A stretch of DNA of 64,000 nucleotides, taken from DATFES01 sp035457725. Its GTDB lineage: Bacteria > Pseudomonadota > Alphaproteobacteria > CACIAM-22H2. The DNA lies in NCBI GenBank assembly GCA_035457725.1, contig DATIBC010000027.1, positions 13,871 through 77,870 of the forward strand, in the 5' to 3' direction. Made by a program: the position numbers and the translations under genes. Under the pieces are notes generated by a model. It made no database searches. It was not told the origin of the DNA and saw only the letters and a program-made list of their open reading frames with translations. Within the stretch, counting starts at the first letter, position 1. The number at the start of each line of letters is the position of its first letter. This document shows, piece after piece, positions 37,072 through 46,163 of this stretch.

Positions 37072-38430
37072 ATGGACGGTAAGCGTCTACTTCCGCTGAT
37101 CGATCGAAAAGGACCCGGTGGTGTGATCTGCTGGCGCAACGGGCGGGCCATCGGGGTTTCGGAGCTCGTGGCCGACGTTGCCACCACCGCCGCCGTCCTG
37201 CCGAGCGGCCGACATATGCTCAACGTGTGCCATGATCGCTACGCGTTTCTGGTTGCATTTCTATGCGCAGCCGCGCAACAGCGCATCACGATCTTGACCA
37301 GCGACTGCTCGGCGCGACGCATCGCCGAACTGGCCGCCGAATTCCCTGGCTGCCTGGTCAGCGACCGAGAACAAGCGCTTGGCCGCATCCCAATGACCGT
37401 CTTGCCGCCGCTCGGCGTCGGCCGGGCGGTGCCGCGCGACGCCTTGCCGGATCGGATCCCAGCCGACCGCATCGTTGCGATCGCCTTTACCTCAGGCAGC
37501 ACCGGCGCTCCCTCCGCGCACGCCAAGACGTGGGGAATGCTCTCCGCGGCGACGGCAGACGCCGCCCGGCGTTTCGGCTTCGATGGCGATAAGACGCAAG
37601 CCATCGTCGCGACGGTGCCGCCGCAGCATATGTATGGCTTCGAAACGACCATCCTATTGCCGCTTCTGGCGAACGTATCGATGTTGGCGGACCGGGTGTT
37701 TTATCCCGATGATCTCCGCCGCGCGCTGGGATGCGTGCCCGAGCCACGCGTGATCGTCACGACCCCGTTCCATCTTCACGCTCTGATGCGGATCCAGCTC
37801 GACCTGCCCCGGATACAGGGCATTATTTCGGCGACGGCGCCGATGCCCGAATCGCTGGCTCGCGAGGTAGAGAATCGTTTCGACGCTCCGATGCGGGAGA
37901 TATTCGGCAGCACCGAGACGGGCTCGATCGCTAGCCGTCGCACGTTGGACGGCCCGGCATGGCGTCTGTATGACAGCGTTCGGATGGCGGGCGAGGGCGA
38001 GGACGCATCCGTACGTTTCGCCGCGCGCGAGGAGCCGATAGCACTGCCCGACCTCGTCGAAGCAATCGACGCTCGACATTTTCGGTTGCTCGGACGGCCG
38101 GCCGATATGATCAAGCTGGCCGGAAAGAGGACTTCGCTCGCCGCGTTGGAACGCGCGCTGCGCGAGATCGACGGCGTCGACGATGCGGTGTTCATCCAGT
38201 TGCCCCACGGATCGGGGACCGGTGCTGAACGATTGGTGGCGTACGTGGTGGCCCCAGGCCGCGACGCCGCGGCGGTTCTTCGCGAGCTTCGTCAGCGAAT
38301 CGACGGCATATTCATGCCTCGAAGGCTGATAATGGTCGACGCGCTGCCGCGCGACGAACTCGGTAAGCTACAGCGCGCGAAAATCCATCGGATCGGCCGT
38401 CGCGCAAGCGAGACGGCGTCGACCCGGTGA
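37072..38430 (+). CDS. AMP-dependent acyl/aryl-ACP ligase
   Basis: 452 residues of the adenylate-forming family, short form found in aryl polyene clusters. Motifs: FTSGSTGAPSAHAKTW (phosphate loop), PPQHMYGFE, FGSTETGSIA, and the C-terminal RPADMIKLAGKR hinge. Expected to activate the starter (an aryl acid in known systems) and load it on an ACP. The phosphate-loop lysine is in AKTW as in the family. 97 bp after the ACP gene, and its stop overlaps the next start. Confidence 0.85.
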   Translation: MDGKRLLPLIDRKGPGGVICWRNGRAIGVSELVADVATTAAVLPSGRHMLNVCHDRYAFLVAFLCAAAQQRITILTSDCSARRIAELAAEFPGCLVSDREQALGRIPMTVLPPLGVGRAVPRDALPDRIPADRIVAIAFTSGSTGAPSAHAKTWGMLSAATADAARRFGFDGDKTQAIVATVPPQHMYGFETTILLPLLANVSMLADRVFYPDDLRRALGCVPEPRVIVTTPFHLHALMRIQLDLPRIQGIISATAPMPESLAREVENRFDAPMREIFGSTETGSIASRRTLDGPAWRLYDSVRMAGEGEDASVRFAAREEPIALPDLVEAIDARHFRLLGRPADMIKLAGKRTSLAALERALREIDGVDDAVFIQLPHGSGTGAERLVAYVVAPGRDAAAVLRELRQRIDGIFMPRRLIMVDALPRDELGKLQRAKIHRIGRRASETASTR

Positions 38431-38744
38431 TCGCCGCCCAGTTCGAATTTGGGCCCGATTTGCCGTCGCTCGACGGGCACTTTCCTGGAAATCCGATCGT
38501 CCCGGGCGTGGTGCTTCTCGAGCGCGCGATAAGTGCGATCGCGTCAGGACTTGGCGGCGCCCAACCGGTCGAGGTCAAATGGGCGAAGTTTCGCGCCGCG
38601 GTGCGGCCACCGGCGACGATCACGCTGGCGGCGCACCTGGAGCCTCATGGCATCGTGAATTTCGAGCTGCGGCAGGGCGAGCGCGTGGTGCTCGATGGCG
38701 TGGTTCGAGTCGCCCTGCGCGGCCGCCCGGACGCACGACCATGA
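38427..38744 (+). CDS. ApeI-like hotdog 3-hydroxyacyl-ACP dehydratase
   Basis: 105 residues, GTG start overlapping the ligase stop by 4 nt. FabZ/ApeI-type hotdog: DGHFPGNPIVPGVVLLERA contains the catalytic His motif, followed by KWAKFRAAVRPPATITL. Expected to form trans double bonds during chain extension on ACP. Shorter than FabZ, typical for ApeI-type proteins. Confidence 0.8.
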   Translation: MIAAQFEFGPDLPSLDGHFPGNPIVPGVVLLERAISAIASGLGGAQPVEVKWAKFRAAVRPPATITLAAHLEPHGIVNFELRQGERVVLDGVVRVALRGRPDARP

Positions 38745-39652
38745 GCCGGTCGTGGCTCGATCAGCCGGAACGCGGAAGTCGGTTCGGATTGTGGCTCATG
38801 ACCCGCATCGCGATCGCGTTCGGTTGGCGGATATCGCACCTGCTGCTCTACCCAATAACCGGATATTTTCTGCTTTTCGCACCGGCGGCGCGGCGCGCCT
38901 CCGGCCGGTTCTTGGAGCGCGCGCTCGGCCGCAAGGCGCGTCTCGGCGATGTCTTTCGCCATCTTTTCTGCTTCGCCTCGGTGATTCTCGACCGGGTGTA
39001 CTTTCTCAGCGGCCGCGCCAGCGAATATCGGATCGAAATCGCCGGCGCTGATGCCTTCGAAGCGGCTGCGGCCAAAGGCGGGGTCATTCTCTTGGGCAGC
39101 CATCTCGGCAGTTTCGAGGTCATGCGGCTGCTCGCCATGCGACGTGGCGTAAGAGTGCGCCCGCTAATGTATGAGGTGAACGCGGCGCAGATGCGCGTGG
39201 CGTTCGGACGCCTGAATCCGACCCTAGCCGCCGATATAATCTCGCTCGGCGAACCGGCGGCTATGCTGCAAGTCAGGGAATGCTTGGCTCGCGGAGAGTG
39301 CGTCGGCTTCCTCGGCGACCGGATCGCTCGCGGGGACAAGACGATTGCCGTCGACTTTCTCGGGGGCCCTGCAGCTCTCCCGGCAGGGCCGTTCCTCGTT
39401 GCGGCGGCCCTAAAGGCGCCGGTCGTCATGTTTTTCGCGCTGCATCGCGCCGCGCGTACCTACGAAGTGCGATTCGCGGCCCTAGAGCTCGACCATGGGC
39501 TGAGTGGGGAGGAGCGGGGCGATCGCGACCGCGGCGTCTCGGCGATGGCTCAACGTTACGCCGATTGTCTTGCATTCCACGCCCGGCTCGCGCCATACAA
39601 CTGGTTCAATTTTTTCGATTTTTGGGAGCGCCCGGGCGATGCCACAGGGTGA
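38741..39652 (+). CDS. LpxL-type lysophospholipid/lipid A acyltransferase homologue
   Basis: 303 residues with an N-terminal hydrophobic helix (LLLYPITGYFLLFAPA) and the acyltransferase site GSHLGSFEVMRLL (HxxxxE, about residue 120). In aryl polyene clusters this enzyme attaches the polyene to a membrane lipid or glycolipid anchor. ATGA overlap with the dehydratase stop. Frame upstream of 38741 belongs to the overlapping gene, so the start is well set. Confidence 0.85.
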   Translation: MSRSWLDQPERGSRFGLWLMTRIAIAFGWRISHLLLYPITGYFLLFAPAARRASGRFLERALGRKARLGDVFRHLFCFASVILDRVYFLSGRASEYRIEIAGADAFEAAAAKGGVILLGSHLGSFEVMRLLAMRRGVRVRPLMYEVNAAQMRVAFGRLNPTLAADIISLGEPAAMLQVRECLARGECVGFLGDRIARGDKTIAVDFLGGPAALPAGPFLVAAALKAPVVMFFALHRAARTYEVRFAALELDHGLSGEERGDRDRGVSAMAQRYADCLAFHARLAPYNWFNFFDFWERPGDATG

Positions 39653-40241
39653 CTGGCTGCCCCACTGGCGCCGTATGTACGCGTTTGCCCTAGTGCTCGC
39701 GACGACGCCGACTTTGGGCCTCGCCGAAGAAATCGATCTCGAGCGTCTCATGGCGTCGATGGCCAAGCCCCGCCAAAGACACGCGACGTTCATCGAGGAA
39801 CGACGCGTCGGCGCGTTGACCGAACCGCTACGGACCAGCGGTAAACTGGAATACCGCGCGCCGTCGTGGTTCGCTCGATATACCGAGGCGCCAGTCGAGG
39901 AACGACTGATCGTCGACGACGATTCGCTCGTCATCGAACGTCCCACGGAAGGCGTGCGCCGTTCGCTCGACTTGGCGAGCCAGCCGGAGCTACGGGCGAT
40001 CGTCGAGGCGATCCGGGCGCCGCTCAGCGGCGATACGACGACGCTGCGCACCCAATTCGACGTCACGATATCCGGCGACGATCGATCGTGGCGGCTCGAT
40101 TTGAGGCCGCGCGCCGCCGAAGCACGAGCTCTGATTCTTGGCATTGTCCTCGAAGGCGCCGGTGACGAGGTGCTCGCCATTGAGACCTTCGAGGCCAATG
40201 GCGACAGCGCGCACATGCGTATCACGCCAGTTCGGCCGTGA
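39639..40241 (+). CDS. LolA-like periplasmic carrier protein
   Basis: 200 residues. Signal peptide (about 13-30, ALVLATTPTLGLA), then a LolA/outer-membrane lipoprotein carrier fold: FIEERRVGALTEPLRTSGKLEYRAP and ERLIVDDDSLVIERP. In aryl polyene clusters a LolA-like protein carries the lipid across the periplasm. The start overlaps the acyltransferase stop by 14 nt; GGGAG lies 9 nt before the ATG. Confidence 0.78.
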   Translation: MPQGDWLPHWRRMYAFALVLATTPTLGLAEEIDLERLMASMAKPRQRHATFIEERRVGALTEPLRTSGKLEYRAPSWFARYTEAPVEERLIVDDDSLVIERPTEGVRRSLDLASQPELRAIVEAIRAPLSGDTTTLRTQFDVTISGDDRSWRLDLRPRAAEARALILGIVLEGAGDEVLAIETFEANGDSAHMRITPVRP

Positions 40242-42559
40242 TCGATCGCCACCTCGCCCGCTTGTTCATTGCGTTCTGCGGGCTCGCCGCGGTCGGCGTG
40301 GCGGTCTTCAGTCATGCCGTGATGCGCACCGATATGGGCGATTTTCTGCCGCCGAGCCGGACTCCGGCGGCGCGATTTCTCGCCGAGGAGCTGCAGACCG
40401 GTCCGGCTTCGAATCTCGCTCTCATGGCGATCGACGGGGCCGCGCCCGAGCACTTGGCACGCGCGAGCCATGCCTTGGTCGAGCGGCTGCGGTCCTCGCA
40501 GCATTTTTCCTTGGTGACGAACGGTCAGCACGGGCTTTCCGAGAGCGAGCTCAAGATACTGTTTGATTACCGATACGCGCTTTCGCCGCGGGTGACTCCC
40601 GAGGCGTTCGCACCCCCTGCCTTGCGCCGGGGATTGGAAGCTACGCTTGCCGGACTCGCATCGTCCGCCGCGCCGCTGCTCAAGCGCACTGCCTTCGCCG
40701 ACCCTACCGGAGAGTTTCTCGAAGTGGTGCGGCAATGGGCGCCAGCGCGAGAGCCGCGGCAGGTGATGGGCGCGTGGTTCGCCGAGACGAGCGACCGCGC
40801 GCTGATTCTCGCCCGCAGCCGGGCGGCGGGGCTCGACCTCGAGTCGCAGGAAACGGCGCACGACGCCATCGTCTCCGCGTTCGAAGCGGTGCGCGGCGAC
40901 TCGGGAATGCGGCTCGCATTGAGCGGCGCGCCGGTCTTCGCGGTCGAGATCAGCCGCGACATCCGGCGTGAGATGACGATCATCGGCGGCCTTGCGTTGG
41001 CCTTCGTCGGCGCCATTGTCCTTTTCTGGGTTCGATCACCGCGCCTTCTACTGGTCGTCAGCGTTCCGCTCGCCGCGGCGACGATCGTGGCGACGGCGGT
41101 GGTGCAATGGGCGTTCGGATTCGTCCACGGCATTACGTTGGGATTCGGGATGACGATGCTGGGCGTCGTCGCCGACTACCCGATCCATTTTCTCGGGCAT
41201 CGATCGGCGGGAGAGGCGCCGATATCAGCGATACGCCGCGTGTGGCCGACGATCTTCCTGGGAGCGGCGACGACCGCGATCGGTTTCGGAGCGATGTTGG
41301 TATCGAGCTTTCCGGGACTTTCGCAGCTCGCCGTATTCGCCGTCGCTGGTTTGATCGTCGGCGCGGCGGTGACGCGATGGGCGCTGCCGTATTTCGTGCC
41401 GACCGAGGCGCCGGTTCCGCACCGTGGCGTAACGTCGATCCCGGCGGATCGGTTCGGCCGATGGCGGTGGGGCGCGCTCGCGTTGCCGTTTATCGCGGCG
41501 ATTTACCTGGCCAGCGCTACCGGCGAGTTTTGGGAGCGCGACCTGGCGCGGCTGAGCCCAGTGCCGCGGGCGCGTCAGGAACAGGATCGCGAATTGCGCG
41601 CGCAGCTCGGCGCGCCGGACGTCCGTCATCTAATCGCGGTACGCGGAGCGACCGCGGATCGCGCCTTGCAAACGAGCGAGGCGCTCGTGCCTCGTTTGGA
41701 GAAGCTCGTCGCGGCGAAAACCATCTCCAGCTACGAGATGGCAGCCCGTTACCTACCGAGCGCCGCAACACAGATGGCGCGCCTCGCGGCGATTCTGCCG
41801 CCAGATACGCTCGAGGCTGGTCTTTCCGAAGCGCTCGCCGGACTGCCTTTTCGCGACGACGCGTTTGCCCCCTTTCTAGCCGACACGGTATCCGCGAAGC
41901 GGCGCGGCGTGCTGACCTACGATGCGGTCATGGGAACCGCGCTGGGCGCGCGTGTCGAACCGTTTCTCTTCACCGGTCAAGAAGGTTGGACAGCGGTCGT
42001 CGCCCTGGGCGGCATTCAAGATGCGAAATCGCTCGGTAAGGCGCTTTCCGATCTGGATGGCGAGAGCGGCGTTTATGTCGACGTCAAATCCGAGACCGAG
42101 GCGATCGTCCTGTCCTATCTCGGCGAGACCACGTTCGCGCTGTGGCTTGGCGCCGTGGCGTTGCTTATCGCGCTCTTCGCCGGGCTGCGCCGCATAAGTC
42201 TCGTCGTGCGGACGGTTCTACCGCTCGCCTCGACCATCGTCGTCACCGCGGCCATTCTGCACGCCATCGGAATTCGCTTGACCTTGTTCCATGTCGCCGC
42301 GTTGCTCCTCGTCGTTGGGCTCAGCATCGATTACGCGCTGTTCGCCAACCGCTCAACCGTGGACGCGTCGGAATGGTCGCGGACAATGCACACGCTCATC
42401 GTCTGCGCCGCCACGACCGCCACCGCGTTCGGCCTGCTCGCGTTCAGCAATGCTCCGATTCTTAATGGCATCGGCTACACGGTGGCGATCGGCGCGTTTT
42501 GTGCTATTGCGTTCTCGTGCCTTTTCGCCCGTCGGCCGGGAGCCGATCGATCGACATGA
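40238..42559 (+). CDS. MMPL/RND-type lipid exporter
   Basis: 773 residues, GTG start overlapping the LolA-like gene by 4 nt. Two MMPL halves: each has one N-terminal helix, a large periplasmic loop and a bundle of about five helices (about 230-375 and 625-765). The charged residue-bearing VVADYPIHFLGHRS and GLSIDYALFANRS motifs mark the proton-relay helices. Probable inner-membrane exporter of the finished product, fitting the cluster's lipid anchoring and LolA-like steps. Confidence 0.88.
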   Translation: MIDRHLARLFIAFCGLAAVGVAVFSHAVMRTDMGDFLPPSRTPAARFLAEELQTGPASNLALMAIDGAAPEHLARASHALVERLRSSQHFSLVTNGQHGLSESELKILFDYRYALSPRVTPEAFAPPALRRGLEATLAGLASSAAPLLKRTAFADPTGEFLEVVRQWAPAREPRQVMGAWFAETSDRALILARSRAAGLDLESQETAHDAIVSAFEAVRGDSGMRLALSGAPVFAVEISRDIRREMTIIGGLALAFVGAIVLFWVRSPRLLLVVSVPLAAATIVATAVVQWAFGFVHGITLGFGMTMLGVVADYPIHFLGHRSAGEAPISAIRRVWPTIFLGAATTAIGFGAMLVSSFPGLSQLAVFAVAGLIVGAAVTRWALPYFVPTEAPVPHRGVTSIPADRFGRWRWGALALPFIAAIYLASATGEFWERDLARLSPVPRARQEQDRELRAQLGAPDVRHLIAVRGATADRALQTSEALVPRLEKLVAAKTISSYEMAARYLPSAATQMARLAAILPPDTLEAGLSEALAGLPFRDDAFAPFLADTVSAKRRGVLTYDAVMGTALGARVEPFLFTGQEGWTAVVALGGIQDAKSLGKALSDLDGESGVYVDVKSETEAIVLSYLGETTFALWLGAVALLIALFAGLRRISLVVRTVLPLASTIVVTAAILHAIGIRLTLFHVAALLLVVGLSIDYALFANRSTVDASEWSRTMHTLIVCAATTATAFGLLAFSNAPILNGIGYTVAIGAFCAIAFSCLFARRPGADRST

Positions 42560-43740
42560 CGCCGCTTGCGATACCCGCCTACACCGCGACAAGCGCGCTC
42601 GGACGCGGGTTGACGGCGATGCGCGCCGCGCTCGAGGCGGGCAGAAGCGGCCTTGCGCCGTGCAATTTCGAGGACGTCGAACGCGGCTATATCGGCCGGG
42701 TCGCCGGCCTCGAGGACGAGCGGCTGCCCGAGCGATTTGCCGGCTATGACTGCCGCAATAACCGACTGGCTTGGGCCGGTCTTTCACAAGACGACTTTGT
42801 TCCCGCCGTCATCGCGGCACGCGAGCGATATGGGCCAGGGCGCGTCGCGGTCGTGCTCGGCACCAGCACGTCCGGGATACTGTCGACCGAGCATGCCTAC
42901 CGACGTCGTAACTCCGACGGCGGCGCGCTTCCGGCCGATTTCGATTTCGTCCGCACGCACGATCTGATGTCGGTCTCGCAATTCGTGCGCGAGTCGCTTG
43001 GGCTGCTCGGCCCCGCCATCACCATATCGACGGCGTGCTCGTCGAGCGCGCAATCGTTCGGGCGCGCCGCGCGGTTGATTGCCGCCGGGGTCGTCGACGC
43101 GGCCATCGTCGGCGGGGTCGATAGCCTATGCCAGACCACGCTTCGAGGTTTCGCCTCGCTCGAGCTCATATCGCCCGATCGCTGCCGGCCGTGCGACGCC
43201 GAACGCGACGGGATCTCGATCGGCGAGGCGGCTGGGTTCGCGATCCTCGAGAAGCCCCGCGCCCGATGGACCGGTCTGAGTCTCCTTGGATTTGGCGCCA
43301 GCGCCGATGCTCATCATATGTCAGCGCCGCACCCAGGCGGCGAGGGCGCGCGCCTGGCGATGGCTGCGGCTCTGGCCGACGCCGGGCTTCACCCCGGCCA
43401 AATCGACTATGTCAATCTCCACGGTACGGGTAGCCGCACCAACGATACTGCCGAGGACGCGGCGTTGGTCGCGGTCTTCGGCCCCGACAAACCATGCAGT
43501 TCGACGAAGGGCTGGACCGGACACGCGCTCGGCGCGGCGGGAATCCTCGAGATGGCGATAGCAGCGCAGGCGCTCGCCCATGGGTTTCTGCCCGGCTGTC
43601 TCGGCGTGACTCGCGTCGATCCGGCGCTGCGCTCGAGCGTGTTGACCGAGAACGTCCGTCGGCCGATTCGTGCCGTTCTCAGCAATTCGCTTGGCTTCGG
43701 GGGAAACAATTGCAGCCTGATCTTGGGAACGACGACGTGA
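42556..43740 (+). CDS. Beta-ketoacyl-ACP synthase (aryl-polyene type KS)
   Basis: 394 residues. Cys-His-His site complete: STACSSSAQSFGRAA (Cys about 158), NLHGTGSRTNDTAE, KGWTGHALGAAGILE, plus SNSLGFGGNN. Elongates the chain with malonyl-ACP, with the chain-length-factor-like partner encoded next. ATGA overlap with the exporter gene. Only one full-length KS is seen in this cluster, whereas characterised aryl polyene clusters normally carry two or more. Confidence 0.88.
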   Translation: MTPLAIPAYTATSALGRGLTAMRAALEAGRSGLAPCNFEDVERGYIGRVAGLEDERLPERFAGYDCRNNRLAWAGLSQDDFVPAVIAARERYGPGRVAVVLGTSTSGILSTEHAYRRRNSDGGALPADFDFVRTHDLMSVSQFVRESLGLLGPAITISTACSSSAQSFGRAARLIAAGVVDAAIVGGVDSLCQTTLRGFASLELISPDRCRPCDAERDGISIGEAAGFAILEKPRARWTGLSLLGFGASADAHHMSAPHPGGEGARLAMAAALADAGLHPGQIDYVNLHGTGSRTNDTAEDAALVAVFGPDKPCSSTKGWTGHALGAAGILEMAIAAQALAHGFLPGCLGVTRVDPALRSSVLTENVRRPIRAVLSNSLGFGGNNCSLILGTTT

Positions 43741-44546
43741 TGCATTGTTTCGTCAGCGGCGTTGGGGTGCTGGCGGCGGGAATCGAGGGATGGGCCGTCT
43801 CCGAGGCCATTCTCGCCGGCCGTGTCGCTTACGCCCCGCTGCCCTTGACGCCGCGGCCGCCCGACATTCTGCCGCCGGCCGAACGTCGCAGAGTGGGATT
43901 TTCGGCGCGGCTCGCGGTGCTCGTCTCGCTCGAAGCGGCACGGGCAGCCAACGAGCCGCCGGAAACGCTTGCCAGCGTTTTCGGGTCGTCGAACGGCGAT
44001 CCGGCGGTGATTCACGCCATTTTGGAAGCCCTGGCCACGCCGGAAAAGCAGGTTTCGCCAACACAATTTCACAACTCGGTGCACAATGCGGCGGCCGGAT
44101 ATTGGGGGATCGGCACCGGATCGCGCGCCGACACCACGAGCATCGGTTGCCACGATTTCACGTTCGGCGCGACGATGCTTCAGGCCGCCGCCGAAGTGGC
44201 GAGCCAGCGGCGGGCGGTGCTGGCGTGTGTGTACGACGCGCCGATGCCCGAGCCGCTCGCTGCGTTGCGACCCACGCCCGCGCCGTTTGCCGCCGCGTTC
44301 GTATTGACGCCGGAACGACGCAAAGGCTCGGTGGCCCGCCTTGCCCTCGAATTCGCCGCCCGTCCCGCGCGGCGGACCGGCATCGAGAGCGAGCCGTGCC
44401 TTATCGAATTGATGCACGCGAACCCCGCGGCGCGCAGTCTTCCGTTGCTCGCGCTGCTGGCGCGCCGGCGCGCCGGCGTCGTCGAGACCGCGTGTCACGA
44501 TGGCGCATGTCTGACCATCGAAGTCGAGCCATGTCTCCAAGTTTGA
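43740..44546 (+). CDS. KS-like chain-length factor
   Basis: 268 residues, shorter than a full ketosynthase, and corresponding to the N-terminal KS lobe. SSNGDPAVIHAILEAL and QFHNSVHNAAAGYWGIG match ApeC-type chain-length-factor proteins. The active-site HGTG and C-terminal GHALG motifs are absent, so it is non-catalytic and expected to pair with the KS just upstream. TGATG overlap with that gene. Confidence 0.82.
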   Translation: MHCFVSGVGVLAAGIEGWAVSEAILAGRVAYAPLPLTPRPPDILPPAERRRVGFSARLAVLVSLEAARAANEPPETLASVFGSSNGDPAVIHAILEALATPEKQVSPTQFHNSVHNAAAGYWGIGTGSRADTTSIGCHDFTFGATMLQAAAEVASQRRAVLACVYDAPMPEPLAALRPTPAPFAAAFVLTPERRKGSVARLALEFAARPARRTGIESEPCLIELMHANPAARSLPLLALLARRRAGVVETACHDGACLTIEVEPCLQV

Positions 44547-44959
44547 GCGTCGCCTCGCTGGTTCCGCAACAGGATCGCATGTGCCTGTTGGAATCGGTGG
44601 AAACATGGGACGCAAACCGCATCGTTTGTCGCGCCATCTCGCACCGCGCGCTCGACAATCCGCTGCGGCGCGCCGGCTGCTTGCCGGCGCTGTGCGGCGT
44701 CGAATACGGGCTGCAGGCGATGGCGGCGCACGGCACGCTCGCTGGTAGGCTTTCGCGGCGTGCCGGATTGCTCGCCAGTCTGCGCCAGACGCGGCTCCAC
44801 GTCGAACGACTTGACGACATCTCCGACGCTCTGGTCGTCGAAGCGCGGCGGATAAGCGACGATTTGCGCTTGTTGGTCTATGAGTTCGCGGTTTCGGCTG
44901 GCGGCCGGCCGCTGCTCGATGGACGCGCCATCGTGATCGAACCGCCAGGGGCGGACTGA
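44531..44959 (+). CDS. ApeP-like hotdog dehydratase
   Basis: 142 residues. LVPQQDRMCLLESVETWD plus CRAISHRALDNPLRRAGCLP and LCGVEYGLQAMAAHG are the hotdog-dehydratase signature of the second ACP dehydratase in aryl polyene and related clusters. Overlaps the chain-length-factor stop by 16 nt and the FabG start by one base. Confidence 0.8.
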   Translation: MSPSLSVASLVPQQDRMCLLESVETWDANRIVCRAISHRALDNPLRRAGCLPALCGVEYGLQAMAAHGTLAGRLSRRAGLLASLRQTRLHVERLDDISDALVVEARRISDDLRLLVYEFAVSAGGRPLLDGRAIVIEPPGAD

Positions 44960-45681
44960 TGAAGAAGCGGGCGCTCGTCACCGGCGGGAGCGGCGCCATC
45001 GGGGCGGCGATCTGCCGCCGGCTCGCTGAGGACGATGTCCATGTTCTAATTCATGCTCACCAGCACCCGCAGCAAGGCGAGCTCGTCGCGCAGTCGATCC
45101 GCGCTTCCGGGGGATCGGCCGATGTCGTGACGTTCGACGTAACCGATGCCACGGCGACCGCGGCTGCGATCGCGGCCTTTCTTTCTTCGGGCCCAATCCA
45201 GATTCTAATCCACGGCGCCGGCATCCATTTGGATGCGCCGATGGCCGGCATGGCGGTGGATAAATGGCGCCGCGTGATCGACGTATCGCTTAACGGCTTC
45301 TACAACGTCGCTCAGCCGCTTTTGTTGCCGATGATTGGCACGCGATGGGGCCGCATCGTCGCGCTCTCGTCGGTTGCCGCGATCATGGGCAACCGTGGTC
45401 AAACCAACTATGCCGCAGCCAAGGCCGGCATCATCGGCGCCGCGCGCGCGCTTTCGCTCGAATGCGCCAGCCGCGGCGTCACGGTCAACGTCGTGGCGCC
45501 CGGTATCATCGAAACGCCGGCGACCAGCGCGATTTTCGATCGCGCCAAGATCGACGCCTTGGTGCCGATGCGGCGCGCCGGACGGGTCGAGGAAGTCGCC
45601 GAGCTGGTCGCCTTTCTCGCCTCGGACCGCGCCAGCTACGTTACCGGACAGACGATCTCGATCAACGGCGGAATGGCCTGA
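44959..45681 (+). CDS. 3-oxoacyl-ACP reductase (FabG-like)
   Basis: 240-residue short-chain dehydrogenase. NADP site TGGSGAIGAAIC, ILIHGAGI, catalytic Ser in IVALSSVAAIMGN, YAAAKAG Tyr/Lys, PGIIETPATS and C-terminal SYVTGQTISINGGMA. Reduces the 3-oxoacyl-ACP made by the KS. Last gene of the tightly overlapped operon; converges with a lipoprotein gene 8 bp away. Confidence 0.9.
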   Translation: MKKRALVTGGSGAIGAAICRRLAEDDVHVLIHAHQHPQQGELVAQSIRASGGSADVVTFDVTDATATAAAIAAFLSSGPIQILIHGAGIHLDAPMAGMAVDKWRRVIDVSLNGFYNVAQPLLLPMIGTRWGRIVALSSVAAIMGNRGQTNYAAAKAGIIGAARALSLECASRGVTVNVVAPGIIETPATSAIFDRAKIDALVPMRRAGRVEEVAELVAFLASDRASYVTGQTISINGGMA

Positions 45682-45689
45682 GCCCGCCG

Positions 45690-46079
45690 CTATACGCTCG
45701 ATTGCGCTATTATCGTTTGTTCGAGACGCTGGATCCAGCCGTTGTAGTTGGGATGGATGTTGGAGCCGTCATAGTTCAGGTTGACGCTGTCGACATAACG
45801 AATCGAGAATTGCGTCTGATCGTAACGGATCTCGGCCACGGCCCGGTGGCTTCGTAAGCTGATCGTGGCACGAATGACGCCCGGCGACTCGTCGATCATC
45901 TGCCAGCCGAGAGCGGCTCCGGCGCGCTTGATTTGGTGTCCGCGCTCCTCCAGCGCCACATTTGCGGCGGGATTGACGAACGACGCCGTCTGGACGTTGT
46001 AGATTGGCGCTTGCCGACATGACGCGATGACGAGGAAGGCGGCCAGGGGAATTCCTAGCCGCAGAAATCGTGAAGCCAT
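45690..46079 (-). CDS. Small lipoprotein at cluster edge
   Basis: 129 residues. Lipobox VIASC and a mature domain with ALEERGHQIKRAGAALGWQM and IHPNYNGWIQRLEQTI, a pattern of a widespread periplasmic lipoprotein family of unknown function. Convergent with the FabG gene; an outer-membrane role in the cluster is possible but not shown. Confidence 0.7.
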   Translation of the reverse strand: MASRFLRLGIPLAAFLVIASCRQAPIYNVQTASFVNPAANVALEERGHQIKRAGAALGWQMIDESPGVIRATISLRSHRAVAEIRYDQTQFSIRYVDSVNLNYDGSNIHPNYNGWIQRLEQTIIAQSSV

Positions 46080-46163
46080 CGTTTCCGCTCCTGTTGCTGG
46101 CTGCCTTTAGTTCGAGTGATTTTGCTACCAAAGGTAGGAAACGCGCAATCGCCTAATTTGCCA

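Noticed and set aside
43407..44999. 530-codon minus-strand frame across the KS/chain-length-factor region
   Set aside because: The plus-strand genes have intact catalytic motifs and overlapping starts; the antisense translation is Arg-rich noise.
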